NCBI RefSeq assembly: GCF_000217955.3
Contig: NZ_AFOY02000023.1
Span: forward strand, 1-64,000
DNA from: Pseudomonas fluorescens HK44
GTDB lineage: Bacteria > Pseudomonadota > Gammaproteobacteria > Pseudomonadales > Pseudomonadaceae
Length of the DNA stretch: 64,000 bases
Direction: 5' to 3'
Shown here in pieces: positions 55,141 to 64,000 of this stretch; position 1 is the first letter of the stretch; every line of letters starts with the position of its first letter. The position numbers and the translations under genes were made by a program. Under the pieces are notes generated by a model. That model made no database searches. It was not told the DNA's origin and worked only from the letters and a program-made list of their open reading frames with translations.

Positions 55141-55635
55141 ATGACTGACAAAGACGTAAGCAAAGTAAAGCGCAAGGGCACGTTCAAGAGCGCCCCGCTG
55201 CCAGTAGAGGCTCACACCGGCGTGGTACTTGCCGGCGAAGAGCTGGTCAAGGTTGCCGTGGCGGCCCTGGAAGACGTCAAGGCCCAGGACATTCAGGTAA
55301 TTGACGTTCGTGAAAAGCAGAGCATCACTGACTTCATGATCATCGCAACCGGTACTTCCAACCGTCAGATCGGCGCGATGCTGGATAAGGTTCGCGAGGC
55401 GGTCAAGGCCCAGGGCGTCAAGCCGCTGGGTGAAGAAGGCAAGGGCGACAGCGACTGGGTGCTGCTGGATATGGACGACGTCATCGTGCACATGATGACC
55501 GCCTCGGCTCGCCAGTTCTATGACCTGGAGCGCCTGTGGGCCGGTGCCGAGCAAAGCCGTTCGGCCAGCGCCGCGCATCACAGCCCGGAAAACCCTCATG
55601 AGCACTTCACCAAGCTCAACAAAGACCAGCAATAA
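55141..55635 (+). CDS. rsfS: Ribosome silencing factor RsfS
   Basis: A 164-residue RsfS (Iojap) protein, which binds ribosomal protein L14 to block subunit joining in starvation. The core runs from GEELVKVAVAALEDVKAQDI to MMTASARQFYDLERLW, with DWVLLDMDDVIVHMMT. It has an N-terminal extension of about 30 residues and a polar C-terminal tail. The ATG at 55141 is preferred to an upstream GTG. It lies between nadD and rlmH, the standard order. Confidence 0.95.
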   Translation: MTDKDVSKVKRKGTFKSAPLPVEAHTGVVLAGEELVKVAVAALEDVKAQDIQVIDVREKQSITDFMIIATGTSNRQIGAMLDKVREAVKAQGVKPLGEEGKGDSDWVLLDMDDVIVHMMTASARQFYDLERLWAGAEQSRSASAAHHSPENPHEHFTKLNKDQQ

Positions 55636-55644
55636 GGGTTCGCT

Positions 55645-56112
55645 GTGCGATTGCGTCTGATCGCCGTCGGTTCACGCATGCCCAAGTGGGTGGAAGAAGG
55701 CTGGCATGAATATGCCAAGCGTCTTCCTTCCGAGCTGGCGCTGGAACTGGTGGAAATACCGCTCAACACCCGTGGCAAGAACGCTGACGTGGCGCGCTTC
55801 ATTCGCCAGGAAGGCGAAGCCATGCTGGCCAAGGTCGGCCCGAACGAGCGCATCGTCACCCTCGAAGTTCACGGCAAGCCCTGGAGCACCGAGCAACTGG
55901 CGGTCGAGCTGGATCGCTGGCGGCTGGACTCGCGTACGGTGAACTTCATGGTCGGCGGTCCCGAAGGGCTGGCGCCGGAAGTCTGCGCGCGGGCTGATCA
56001 GCGCTGGTCGCTGTCGCCACTGACCCTGCCGCACCCGCTGGTGCGGATTCTGATCGGTGAACAGTTGTATCGCGCCTGGACCGTGCTGTCCGGGCACCCT
56101 TACCACAAGTAG
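55645..56112 (+). CDS. rlmH: 23S rRNA pseudouridine-1915 N3-methyltransferase RlmH
   Basis: A 155-residue SPOUT-class methyltransferase (RlmH). The knot region is [56 protein letters not shown], shown here as the C-terminal end from about residue 100. It starts at GTG behind AAGGG. The gene is followed at 12 bases by mrdA. Confidence 0.96.
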   Translation: MRLRLIAVGSRMPKWVEEGWHEYAKRLPSELALELVEIPLNTRGKNADVARFIRQEGEAMLAKVGPNERIVTLEVHGKPWSTEQLAVELDRWRLDSRTVNFMVGGPEGLAPEVCARADQRWSLSPLTLPHPLVRILIGEQLYRAWTVLSGHPYHK

Positions 56113-56124
56113 TTCAGCGCCCCC

Positions 56125-58020
56125 ATGTCCCAGCCGATCCGCATCAAGGACCACGAGAAAGACGCCCGTCTGGTGCGCGGCCGGGTCGTGTTCGGGGCAA
56201 TTGCGGTGGTCACGCTGATCGGCGTGCTGATCGCGCGGCTGTATTTCCTGCAAGTGATTCAGTACGAGTACCACTCGACGCTGTCGGAAAACAACCGCGT
56301 CCACGTTCAGCCGATACCGCCGACTCGCGGGCTGATCTATGACCGTAATGGCGTGGTGGTGGCTGATAACCGGCCCAGCTTCAGTCTGAGCATGACCCGC
56401 GAGCGTTCGGGTGACTGGAAGCAAGTGCTCGATGTGATCGTTGAAGTGCTGCAACTGACGCCTGAAGACCGGGCGGTCTTCGAAAAACGCATGAAGCAGG
56501 GGCGCCGGCCGTTTGAGCCGGTGCCGATCCTGTTCGAGCTGACGGAAGAGCAAATCGCCCGGATCGCGGTGAATCAGTTCCGCCTGCCGGGCGTCGAAGT
56601 GGTGGCGCAACTGGTGCGTCATTATCCGCAGGGCGCGCACTTTGCGCACTCGGTCGGTTACATGGGGCGGATCAACGAAAAAGAGCTCAAGTCTCTGGAC
56701 CCGGTGAGTTACAGCGGCACCCATCAAATTGGCAAAACCGGCATCGAGCGCTTCTACGAGCCGGAATTGCATGGTCAGGTCGGTTATGAAGAAGTCGAGA
56801 CCAACGCCCGTGGCCGCGTGTTGCGGGTGCTCAAGCGTACCGATCCGATCCCCGGCAAGGACATCGTCCTGAGCCTGGACATCAAACTGCAGGAAGCTGC
56901 GGAAGCCGCATTGGGCGGACGCCGTGGTGCGGTGGTGGCGCTGGACCCGAACACTGGCGAAGTGCTGGCAATGGTCAGTCAGCCGAGTTTTGACCCGAAT
57001 CTGTTCGTGACCGGCATCAGCTTCAAGTCCTACGCCGAGTTGCGTGACTCGATCGACCGGCCACTGTTCAACCGTGTGCTGCGCGGCCTGTACCCTCCGG
57101 GTTCGACCATCAAGCCGGCCGTGGCGATTGCCGGGCTGGACTCTGGCGTCGTGACAGCCTCGACCCGGGTTTTCGATCCGGGTTACTACATGCTGCCCAA
57201 CTACGATCACAAATACCGTAACTGGAACCGCACCGGTGACGGCTATGTGGATCTGGACACGGCGATCATGCGTTCCAACGACACCTACTTCTACGACCTG
57301 GCGCACAAGCTGGGGATCGATCGGTTGTCGGCGTACATGGGCAAGTTCGGTATCGGCCAGAAGGTCTCGCTGGACATGTTCGAAGAGTCGCCGGGGCTGA
57401 TGCCGTCCCGCGAATGGAAACGCGCGACCCGACGCCAGGCGTGGTTCCCGGGGGAAACGCTGATTCTGGGGATCGGCCAGGGCTACATGCAGTCCACCCC
57501 GTTGCAGTTGGCCCAGGCCACGGCGCTGGTCGCCAACAAGGGCAAGTGGAACCGTCCGCACCTGGCGAAAACCATCGAAGGCCAGAAGCCGCAGGACCCG
57601 AACCCGATGCCGGACATCGTTTTGCGTGATCCGTCGGACTGGACCAAGGTCAACCATGGCATGCAGCAAGTGATGCACGGTGCTCGCGGCACTGCGCGTA
57701 AAGCGGCGATCGGCTCGCAATACCGGATCGCCGGCAAGTCGGGTACCGCCCAGGTGGTCGCGATCAAGCAGGGCGAGAAGTACGACCGCTCCAAGGTTCA
57801 GGAACGCCACCGCGACCACGCCTTGTTCGTCGGCTTTGCGCCGGCCGACAACCCGAAAATCACCGTGGCGGTGATGGTCGAGAACGGTGAGTCCGGCTCC
57901 GGTGTCGCGGCGCCAGTGGTGCGGCAAGTCATGGATGCCTGGCTCCTGGGCCCGGATGGCCGACTCAAGCCCGAGTACGACAGCCCTATCAGCGCGGAGG
58001 CTACGGCCCGTGAAGAGTAA
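56125..58020 (+). CDS. mrdA: Penicillin-binding protein 2
   Basis: A 631-residue elongasome transpeptidase. One N-terminal transmembrane helix is at about 21-43, then a dimerisation domain (about 60-240) and the transpeptidase domain. The active-site Ser327-Thr-Ile-Lys330 is in YPPGSTIKPA, with SND (SxN) and KSGTAQ (KxG) motifs. It acts with RodA on lateral wall growth. RodA starts inside its last codons (11-base overlap). Confidence 0.97.
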   Translation: MSQPIRIKDHEKDARLVRGRVVFGAIAVVTLIGVLIARLYFLQVIQYEYHSTLSENNRVHVQPIPPTRGLIYDRNGVVVADNRPSFSLSMTRERSGDWKQVLDVIVEVLQLTPEDRAVFEKRMKQGRRPFEPVPILFELTEEQIARIAVNQFRLPGVEVVAQLVRHYPQGAHFAHSVGYMGRINEKELKSLDPVSYSGTHQIGKTGIERFYEPELHGQVGYEEVETNARGRVLRVLKRTDPIPGKDIVLSLDIKLQEAAEAALGGRRGAVVALDPNTGEVLAMVSQPSFDPNLFVTGISFKSYAELRDSIDRPLFNRVLRGLYPPGSTIKPAVAIAGLDSGVVTASTRVFDPGYYMLPNYDHKYRNWNRTGDGYVDLDTAIMRSNDTYFYDLAHKLGIDRLSAYMGKFGIGQKVSLDMFEESPGLMPSREWKRATRRQAWFPGETLILGIGQGYMQSTPLQLAQATALVANKGKWNRPHLAKTIEGQKPQDPNPMPDIVLRDPSDWTKVNHGMQQVMHGARGTARKAAIGSQYRIAGKSGTAQVVAIKQGEKYDRSKVQERHRDHALFVGFAPADNPKITVAVMVENGESGSGVAAPVVRQVMDAWLLGPDGRLKPEYDSPISAEATAREE

Positions 58021-59155
58021 TTTTGATCGCATCCTCTCCAGTGAGGATGTGATGCGTCGCCGCGCGACGCTGTTGCAACGCCTGCACATCGACGGCCCCT
58101 TGCTGATCCTGCTGCTGATTCTCGCGGCCGGCAGCCTGTTCGTGCTGTATTCGGCCAGTGGCAAGAGCTGGGACCTGCTGGCCAAACAAGCGACGTCGTT
58201 TGGCATCGGCCTGGTGTCGATGATCGTCATCGCCCAGTTCGAACCGCGCTTCATGGCACGTTGGGTCCCACTGGGCTATGTGCTCGGGGTGATCTTGCTG
58301 GTGGTGGTGGACGTGATGGGCCATAACGCCATGGGCGCGACGCGCTGGATCAACATTCCCGGGGTGATTCGCTTCCAGCCCTCGGAATTCATGAAGATCC
58401 TGATGCCGGCGACGATTGCCTGGTACTTGTCCAAGCGCACGTTGCCGCCGCAGCTCAAGCATGTCGGGGTCAGCCTGTTCCTGATCGGGTTGCCGTTCAT
58501 CTTGATCGTGCGCCAGCCGGACCTTGGCACGTCGCTGCTGATCCTCGCGGGCGGTGCTTTCGTGCTGTTCATGGGCGGCCTGCGCTGGCGCTGGATCCTC
58601 AGCGTGGTTGCGGCGACCGTGCCAGTGGCTGTCGGCATGTGGTTCTTCATCATGCACGACTACCAGAAGCAGCGAATCCTGACCTTCCTCGACCCGGAGA
58701 GCGATCCGCTCGGCACTGGCTGGAACATCATTCAGTCCAAGGCTGCCATCGGTTCCGGCGGCGTGTTTGGCAAAGGCTGGCTGCTGGGCACTCAGTCGCA
58801 CCTGGACTTTCTGCCGGAAAGCCACACCGACTTCATCATCGCGGTGATGGGCGAAGAGTTCGGCCTGGTGGGCATTTGCGCCTTGCTGCTGATTTACCTG
58901 CTGTTGATTGGTCGTGGGCTGGTGATTACCGCCCAGGCGCAGACACTGTTCGGCAAATTGCTGGCCGGCAGCCTGACCATGACGTTTTTTGTTTATGTTT
59001 TCGTCAACATCGGTATGGTCAGTGGCCTGTTGCCGGTGGTGGGGGTGCCGTTGCCGTTCATTAGCTACGGCGGAACTTCGCTGGTGACGTTGCTGTCAGC
59101 GTTTGGGGTTTTGATGTCGATCCATACCCATCGTAAGTGGATCGCACAGGTTTGA
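58010..59155 (+). CDS. rodA: Peptidoglycan polymerase RodA
   Basis: A 381-residue SEDS-family glycosyltransferase. GTG start behind GGAGG, 11 bases inside mrdA. The typical SEDS segments INIPGVIRFQPSEFMKILMPA, RQPDLGTSLLILAGGAFVLF and GVPLPFISYGGTSLVTLL and about ten hydrophobic helices are present. It partners PBP2. Confidence 0.97.
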   Translation: MKSNFDRILSSEDVMRRRATLLQRLHIDGPLLILLLILAAGSLFVLYSASGKSWDLLAKQATSFGIGLVSMIVIAQFEPRFMARWVPLGYVLGVILLVVVDVMGHNAMGATRWINIPGVIRFQPSEFMKILMPATIAWYLSKRTLPPQLKHVGVSLFLIGLPFILIVRQPDLGTSLLILAGGAFVLFMGGLRWRWILSVVAATVPVAVGMWFFIMHDYQKQRILTFLDPESDPLGTGWNIIQSKAAIGSGGVFGKGWLLGTQSHLDFLPESHTDFIIAVMGEEFGLVGICALLLIYLLLIGRGLVITAQAQTLFGKLLAGSLTMTFFVYVFVNIGMVSGLLPVVGVPLPFISYGGTSLVTLLSAFGVLMSIHTHRKWIAQV

Positions 59156-59172
59156 ATAAGGTGAAGATTTCA

Positions 59173-60183
59173 ATGCAAGTAATGCGTGGCTGGGTGACTC
59201 GATGCGCTCCGTGGGTCGGCCTGGTAAGCATCCTTGGTGCAGCGCAGGAGGCGCTGGCCGGCGATTATGAAGGCTCGCCCCAAGTGGCCGAATTCGTCGG
59301 TGAAATGACCCGCGACTATGGTTTTGCCGGTGAACAGCTGATGGGCGTGTTCCGCGAAGCCGAGCGCAAACAAGCGATTCTCGACGCAATCTCCCGACCG
59401 GCCGAGCGGGTCAAGCAATGGAAGGAATATCGCCCGATGTTCCTGACCGATGCGCGGATCGCCCGGGGCGTGGACTTCTGGCGTCAGCACGAAGCGGCGC
59501 TGGCTCGCGCGGAGCAGGAATACGGCGTGCCGGCGCAAGTTATTGTTTCGATCATAGGTGTTGAAACCTTTTTCGGCCGAAATACCGGCAATTATCGGGT
59601 GATCGACGCCTTGTCGACCCTCAGTTTCGACTACCCTCCACGTGCTGAGTTTTTTCGTAAGGAATTGCGTGAGTTCCTGCTGCTGGCCCGCGAAGAGCAG
59701 GTCGATCCGCTCACGCTTAAAGGCTCGTACGCCGGCGCCATGGGCTTGCCGCAGTTCATGCCGAGCAGTTTCCGCGCCTATGCGGTGGATTTTGACGGTG
59801 ATGGCCACATCAATATCTGGACCAATCCGGATGATGCCATCGGCAGCGTTGCCAGCTATTTCAAGCGTCACGGCTGGGTGGCTGGCGAGCCGGTGGTCAG
59901 CCGGGCCGATGTGCGCGGCGATCAGGTCGACGGCGGCTTGACCACCGGCATCGAGCCGACGAAAACCGTCGGGGAGTTGCGGGCGTTGGGCTGGTCGAGT
60001 CATGATGCGCTGCGCGATGATATGCCGGTCACCGCTTTCCGGCTGGAAGGTGACAATGGCCCTGAATACTGGATGGGTCTGAATAATTTTTACGCGATTA
60101 CGCGTTATAACCGCAGCGTGATGTACGCCATGGCTGTACATCAGTTGTCTGAAATGCTGGTCCAAGCACGGGGCGTCAAGTAA
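59173..60183 (+). CDS. mltB: Lytic murein transglycosylase B
   Basis: A 336-residue GH103 transglycosylase. The signal peptide is MQVMRGWVTRCAPWVGLVSI (continuing LGAAQEALA) and no lipobox is seen, so it is probably soluble in the periplasm, like SltB1 of P. aeruginosa. The catalytic Glu131 is in VSIIGVETFFGRNTG. The fold segments FDYPPRAEFFRKELREFLLL and YAGAMGLPQFMPSSFRAYA follow. The ATG at 59173 is chosen among nearby starts. Equivalent to PA4001; the symbol sltB1 is also used. Confidence 0.95.
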   Translation: MQVMRGWVTRCAPWVGLVSILGAAQEALAGDYEGSPQVAEFVGEMTRDYGFAGEQLMGVFREAERKQAILDAISRPAERVKQWKEYRPMFLTDARIARGVDFWRQHEAALARAEQEYGVPAQVIVSIIGVETFFGRNTGNYRVIDALSTLSFDYPPRAEFFRKELREFLLLAREEQVDPLTLKGSYAGAMGLPQFMPSSFRAYAVDFDGDGHINIWTNPDDAIGSVASYFKRHGWVAGEPVVSRADVRGDQVDGGLTTGIEPTKTVGELRALGWSSHDALRDDMPVTAFRLEGDNGPEYWMGLNNFYAITRYNRSVMYAMAVHQLSEMLVQARGVK

Positions 60184-61193
60184 TGCTGGCATCGCCAATC
60201 CGCAACCCCCTGAAGCTGGTGGCTTTCGCCGCGTTGTCGTTGCTCGTGGTCAGCTGTTCGACCAGCCGTGCACCGCAACAAAAATACACGACCGCCGTAC
60301 GCGCGACGCCAGGCCTGGATATCAACCGTGCCCACAAAGACGGCGCGCCGTGGTGGGATGTGGATATTTCGCGCATTCCCGACGCCACGCCGACCCTGCA
60401 CACCGGCCCGTACAAGGCCAATCCGTATACCGTGCTGGGCAAGACCTACTTTCCGCTGGCCGAGTCCAAGCGCTATGTCGCTTCGGGCACGGCGTCCTGG
60501 TACGGCACCAAGTTTCATGGGCAGAACACCGCCAACGGCGAAGTGTATGACCTGTACGGCATGAGTGCCGCACACAAGACCCTGCCGTTGCCCAGCTACG
60601 TTCGGGTGACCAACCTGGACAACAACAAGAGCGTGATCCTGCGGGTCAACGACCGTGGGCCGTTCTATTCGGACCGCATCATCGACTTGTCCTACGCCGC
60701 GGCCAAGAAACTCGGGTATGCCGAGATTGGCACTGCGCGGGTCAAGGTTGAAGGCATCGACCCGCAAGAGTGGTGGGCGGCAAAAGGCCGACCCGCGCCG
60801 TTGATGCTCAACGAGCCGCAAGTCGCGCAAAATAGCGCGCCGGTGATTACCGCTTCGGCCGGCACCATCGAGCAATGGACGCCACCGCCGCAGCAACATG
60901 CCGCGGCCGTTGTGCCGGTGCAGGTCGATGCAAAAAAAAACGCTTCTGTACCAGCCTCTGGCCAGTATCTGCAGGTGGGCGCGTTCGCCAACCCGGACGC
61001 TGCAGAACTCCTGAGATCGAAGTTGAGCGGGATGGTGAGCGCTCCGGTGTTCATCAGTTCTATCGTGCGCAACCAACAGACACTGCATCGGGTTCGCCTG
61101 GGGCCAATCGGCTCGCAGGGTGAAATCGCGCAAGTGCAAAACAGCGTGCGCCTGGCCAATCTCGGCTCTCCGAGCCTGGTGACGGCTGAATAA
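60183..61193 (+). CDS. rlpA: Septal lytic transglycosylase lipoprotein RlpA
   Basis: A 336-residue lipoprotein. The lipobox is LLVVSC at about residues 19-24. The double-psi beta-barrel catalytic domain (about 95-190) includes ASGTASWYGTKFHGQNTANGE and VRVNDRGPFYSDRIIDLSYAAAKKLG (catalytic Asp and Glu), and a SPOR domain lies at about 257-335. It binds denuded septal glycans and cuts them. It overlaps the previous stop by 1 base (TAATG). Confidence 0.95.
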   Translation: MLASPIRNPLKLVAFAALSLLVVSCSTSRAPQQKYTTAVRATPGLDINRAHKDGAPWWDVDISRIPDATPTLHTGPYKANPYTVLGKTYFPLAESKRYVASGTASWYGTKFHGQNTANGEVYDLYGMSAAHKTLPLPSYVRVTNLDNNKSVILRVNDRGPFYSDRIIDLSYAAAKKLGYAEIGTARVKVEGIDPQEWWAAKGRPAPLMLNEPQVAQNSAPVITASAGTIEQWTPPPQQHAAAVVPVQVDAKKNASVPASGQYLQVGAFANPDAAELLRSKLSGMVSAPVFISSIVRNQQTLHRVRLGPIGSQGEIAQVQNSVRLANLGSPSLVTAE

Positions 61194-61319
61194 GTAATTC
61201 CTGATTCAAGGTTCACTTGCGGTTTGGGGGGTGAACCTGAGTTGTTGGCTCGTTGAACAATAAAAGCCCGGCAAGGGTTAGAGAGTGAACAACTGAACAC
61301 GCGACAACCCGCAGTAGTC

Positions 61320-61460
61320 GGCTCCGTGCGAAAACTCGCCGAGCGACGATCAGGCAAGGCGAAAACAGGCGAGCAAGCGGAGTTTAGGGACCTAAATGAG
61401 CATTGCGAGCCTGTTTTCAACGCAGTCTGGTCGACGCGCAGGCAGTTTTCGTAGAGAGCC
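61320..61460. repeat. 141-bp nested palindrome, MITE-like
   Basis: The whole interval is an imperfect inverted repeat. Terminal arms begin GGCTCCGTGCGAAAACT (61320) and, on the other strand from 61460, GGCTCTCTACGAAAACT. Inner arms GAAAACAGGC (61361-61370) and GCCTGTTTTC (61409-61418) match perfectly. The centre holds TTTAGGGACCTAAA. No frame is coded. It differs from the REP elements. Related elements are, from memory, dispersed in pseudomonads; the copy number here is not known. The rest of the 329-base gap (61194-61522) shows nothing else. Confidence 0.8.
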
Positions 61461-61522
61461 AAGCAGGTTGTCTGATTAGTTTTGCCCATAGGGCAGTTTC
61501 CATTAGCGATTTCGAGAGACGG

Positions 61523-62680
61523 ATGAACATCACCACCTTTGCCAAACGCCTGTGCCTGCTAGTCCCGCTGCTCCTCTCGCCCGCCGCCTTTGCGGTCGAG
61601 ATGATGCCGTCGCCACCACAACTGGCGGCTAAATCCTATGTGCTCATGGACGCCAGCAGCGGCAACGTGCTGGTCGAGAACAACGGTGACCAGCGTCTGC
61701 CGCCAGCCAGCCTGACCAAGCTGATGACAGCGTACATTGCGACCCTGGAAATCCGTCGCGGCCAGATCGGTGAAAACGATCCGGTTACCGTCAGCGAAAA
61801 TGCCTGGCGCACCGGCGGTTCGCGGATGTTCATCAAGGTTGGCTCGCAGGTCACGGTGAGCGATCTGCTGCACGGCATCATCATCCAGTCGGGCAACGAC
61901 GCCAGCGTCGCGCTTTCCGAGCACATCGCCGGCAGCGAAGACGCGTTCGCCGACCTCATGAACAAGACCGTTGCCGACCTGGGCATGAGCAACAGTCACT
62001 TCATGAACCCGACCGGTCTGCCAAACCCTGAGCACTATTCCACGGCTCACGACATGGCCATTCTGGCGCGTGCGATCATCCACGAAGACCCGGCTCACTA
62101 TGCGATCTACTCGCAGAAAGAGTTCTTCTGGAACGGCATCAAGCAACCCAACCGCAACCTGCTGCTGTGGCGTGACAAGACCGTTGACGGTCTGAAAACC
62201 GGTCACACTGAAGAAGCCGGCTATTGCATGGTGTCCTCGGCAGTACGTGACGGCATGCGTCTGATCGCCGTGGTATTCGGCACCAACAGCGAAAGCGCTC
62301 GCGCCGCTGAAACCCAGAAGCTTTTGACCTACGGTTTCCGCTTCTTCGAAACCCAGACCTTCTATCAGAAAGGCGCCGAGCTGGCTCAGGCTCCAGTCTG
62401 GAAGGGCACCACCAACCAGGTCAAAGCCGGCCTGGCTGAAGACCTGACCATGACCCTGCCAAAAGGCCAGCTTAAAAAGCTCGCCGCCAGCATGACCATG
62501 AACCCGCAACTGGTCGCGCCGATCGCCAAGGGCGACGTGATTGGTAAAGTCGAAGTGAAACTGGACGACAAGGTCGTGCACAGCGCTGATCTGATTGCTC
62601 TGGACGCGGTCGACCAAGGTGGTATCTTCCGCCGCATGTGGGATAGCATCCGTCTATTCTTCTACGGCTTGTTCAACTGA
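61523..62680 (+). CDS. dacA: D-alanyl-D-alanine carboxypeptidase (PBP5/6 type)
   Basis: A 385-residue DD-carboxypeptidase. Signal peptide MNITTFAKRLCLLVPLLLSP, with cleavage near AAFA. Active site Ser63-Leu-Thr-Lys66 in PPASLTKLM, SGN in IQSGNDASVALSE, and KTG in LKTGHTEEAG. A C-terminal amphipathic helix (FRRMWDSIRLFFYGLFN) anchors it to the inner membrane. It trims pentapeptides. Named dacC in PAO1 (PA3999). Confidence 0.96.
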   Translation: MNITTFAKRLCLLVPLLLSPAAFAVEMMPSPPQLAAKSYVLMDASSGNVLVENNGDQRLPPASLTKLMTAYIATLEIRRGQIGENDPVTVSENAWRTGGSRMFIKVGSQVTVSDLLHGIIIQSGNDASVALSEHIAGSEDAFADLMNKTVADLGMSNSHFMNPTGLPNPEHYSTAHDMAILARAIIHEDPAHYAIYSQKEFFWNGIKQPNRNLLLWRDKTVDGLKTGHTEEAGYCMVSSAVRDGMRLIAVVFGTNSESARAAETQKLLTYGFRFFETQTFYQKGAELAQAPVWKGTTNQVKAGLAEDLTMTLPKGQLKKLAASMTMNPQLVAPIAKGDVIGKVEVKLDDKVVHSADLIALDAVDQGGIFRRMWDSIRLFFYGLFN

Positions 62681-62700
62681 ATTAGTGTGGACCTGCATGG

Positions 62701-62723
62701 CCCCGTTCCAATCCGGAGCGGGG
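62701..62723. terminator. Hairpin in the dacA-ybeD gap
   Basis: A 9-bp stem with one G-U pair (CCCCGTTCC / GGAGCGGGG) has a 5-base loop and lies 21 bases past the dacA stop. It lacks a T-tract, so full termination is doubtful; it may attenuate read-through into ybeD-lipB-lipA or protect the dacA transcript end. Confidence 0.45.
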
Positions 62724-62760
62724 TCATGTCCGTTGCCACGGCTTACGAGGCCGTTACGCC

Positions 62761-63036
62761 ATGACAGACACCGAAGTAAATGCGCCAAAGATCGAATTCC
62801 CCTGCGCGGATTACCCGATCAAAGTAATCGGCGATACCGGTGTGGGCTTCAAGGACAAGATCATCGCGATCCTTGAGAAGCACGCCACCGTCGACCACAA
62901 GACCCTGGCCGAGCGCCAGAGTACCAATGGCAAGTACACGACCATCCAGTTGCACATCATCGCTACCGGTCAAGAACAGCTGTATGACATCAACAGCGAG
63001 TTGCGGGCTACCGGTTTCGTGCACATGGTGTTGTGA
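62761..63036 (+). CDS. ybeD: YbeD-family protein (DUF493)
   Basis: A 91-residue small protein, almost entirely the DUF493 domain: [20 protein letters not shown] at the N-terminal side and [25 protein letters not shown] in the second half. Its role is unclear; genomic linkage with lipB is conserved across proteobacteria. Stop overlaps lipB by 1 base. Confidence 0.95.
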   Translation: MTDTEVNAPKIEFPCADYPIKVIGDTGVGFKDKIIAILEKHATVDHKTLAERQSTNGKYTTIQLHIIATGQEQLYDINSELRATGFVHMVL

Positions 63037-63683
63037 TGTCCGAACTTCTGGGCTTTCGCGAGCTCGGCCAAATGGCTTACGAGCCGGTCTGGCATGCCAT
63101 GCAACGGTTTACCAACGAGCGCGGCAGCGACCGCGCCGACGAGATCTGGCTGGTCGAGCACCCACCGGTTTTTACCCAGGGGCAGGCCGGCAAGGCTGAG
63201 CATCTGCTGCTTCCCGGCGATATTCCGGTGGTGCAGGTCGATCGTGGCGGTCAAGTGACTTACCACGGCCCGGGTCAGTTGGTGGCGTATCTGCTGCTGG
63301 ATGTGCGCAAGCTGGGTTTCGGCGTGCGCGACCTGGTCAGCCGGATGGAACAGTGCCTGATCGAACTGCTGGCCAGCTATGGCGTCACCGCCGTGGCCAA
63401 GGCCGATGCACCGGGCGTCTACGTCAACGGTGCAAAAATTGCTTCTCTGGGTCTGCGGATCCGCCACGGTTGCTCCTTTCATGGCCTGGCCCTGAACGTG
63501 GATATGGACCTGGAGCCGTTTCGCCGGATTAACCCCTGTGGATACGCCGGGCTGGCCATGACCCAGCTGCGCGATCACACCGGGCCGATTGAATTTGCCG
63601 AGGTAAGTGCCCGGCTGCGTGCGCAGCTCGTCAAACACCTCGACTATGCTGAGCAGACGACCCTAACGGGCGGAATCGACTGA
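63036..63683 (+). CDS. lipB: Octanoyl-ACP:protein N-octanoyltransferase LipB
   Basis: A 215-residue LipB, transferring octanoate from ACP to lipoyl domains. The acyl-binding motif [19 protein letters not shown], with GxGGxxTYHGPGQ core, and the catalytic region containing [22 protein letters not shown] and Cys in the PCGYAGL segment are present. The ATG at 63036 (TGATG) is preferred to the GTG 3 bases earlier. Confidence 0.96.
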   Translation: MSELLGFRELGQMAYEPVWHAMQRFTNERGSDRADEIWLVEHPPVFTQGQAGKAEHLLLPGDIPVVQVDRGGQVTYHGPGQLVAYLLLDVRKLGFGVRDLVSRMEQCLIELLASYGVTAVAKADAPGVYVNGAKIASLGLRIRHGCSFHGLALNVDMDLEPFRRINPCGYAGLAMTQLRDHTGPIEFAEVSARLRAQLVKHLDYAEQTTLTGGID

Positions 63684-63684
63684 T

Positions 63685-64000
63685 ATGACTACTGCGCAAG
63701 ACGCTGTGCAAACCATGATCCCGACGCTGGATGTTACCGAGCGCCCGGCCCCGCGAGCCAAAGTGGAAGCTGGCGTAAAGCTGCGCGGCGCCGAAAAGGT
63801 TGCGCGTATCCCGGTGAAGATCATTCCAACCACCGAATTGCCGAAAAAGCCTGACTGGATTCGCGTACGCATCCCGGTTTCCCCGGAAGTCGACCGCATC
63901 AAGGCCCTGCTGCGCAAACACAAACTGCACAGTGTCTGCGAAGAGGCCTCCTGCCCGAACCTCGGAGAGTGCTTCTCCGGTGGCACCGCGACCTTCATGA
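63685..64000 (+). CDS. lipA: Lipoyl synthase, truncated by window end
   Basis: The first 105 residues of LipA, a radical-SAM enzyme inserting two sulfurs into octanoyl groups. The auxiliary [4Fe-4S] ligands are visible in [24 protein letters not shown]. The ATG follows the lipB stop by one base, making lipB-lipA coupled. The radical-SAM motif and the rest lie beyond the window. Confidence 0.95.
   Translation, partial: MTTAQDAVQTMIPTLDVTERPAPRAKVEAGVKLRGAEKVARIPVKIIPTTELPKKPDWIRVRIPVSPEVDRIKALLRKHKLHSVCEEASCPNLGECFSGGTATFM

Noticed and set aside
55672-58254. 860-codon minus-strand frame opposite rlmH-mrdA
   Set aside because: Its length comes from lack of stop codons in high-GC antisense. 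The opposite strand encodes RlmH, PBP2 and RodA with clear motifs.

Overview
The window looks like a chromosomal segment of a fluorescent pseudomonad (Pseudomonas fluorescens group). The reasons are the high-GC coding style, many REP-type palindromes between genes, and a gene order that, from memory, follows the P. aeruginosa PAO1 stretch from about PA4069 down to PA3996 (oprG, zinc-limitation operon, nrdR-rib-nusB-thiL-pgpA, dxs-ispA-xseB, ppa, eutBC-eat-exaC-eatR, mpl-ubiX, proA-nadD-rsfS-rlmH-mrdA-rodA-sltB-rlpA-dacA-ybeD-lipB-lipA). It is almost all core genome. No tRNA, rRNA, CRISPR array, transposase or complete prophage was seen.

Layout. 0-8 kb: an isochorismatase-like hydrolase divergent from a GlxA/AraC regulator, an MFS exporter and the large helicase Lhr. 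8-14 kb: two nucleotide-sugar-type dehydrogenase/epimerase genes, OprG, and a four-gene operon matching the zinc-starvation operon of P. aeruginosa, preceded by a Zur-like box. 14-25.5 kb: a CnoX-type thioredoxin, a methyltransferase and a lipoprotein, then the nrdR-ribD-ribE-ribBX-ribH-nusB-thiL-pgpA cluster, ribA and a BtuF-like protein. 25.6-31 kb, on the minus strand: btuB and the isoprenoid genes dxs, ispA and xseB. 31-35 kb: a lone S24-type repressor, ppa, an MtfA-type peptidase, a DedA protein and a GNAT. 35.5-43.4 kb: a complete ethanolamine module (eutC, eutB, permease, aldehyde dehydrogenase, divergent sigma-54 activator). Two good -24/-12 promoters and a repeated upstream motif make this the clearest regulatory circuit in the window. 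EutBC needs adenosylcobalamin, which fits the nearby B12 uptake genes.

43.6-53 kb: mpl, ubiX, a lipoprotein with about twelve MORN repeats fused to a C13 (legumain-like) protease, MaoC, LrgAB, a Lon-N protein, a DedA-PAP2 fusion and an alkyladenine glycosylase. 53-64 kb, all on the plus strand: proline and NAD synthesis (proA, nadD), ribosome genes (rsfS, rlmH), the elongasome set mrdA-rodA-sltB-rlpA-dacA, and ybeD-lipB-lipA (lipA cut by the window end).

Repeats. About a dozen REP-type palindromes lie between genes. A different 141-bp element before dacA (61320-61460) is one long nested palindrome with MITE-like ends. The least explained parts are that element, the region 30.9-31.45 kb beside the lone repressor, and the MORN-C13 lipoprotein.
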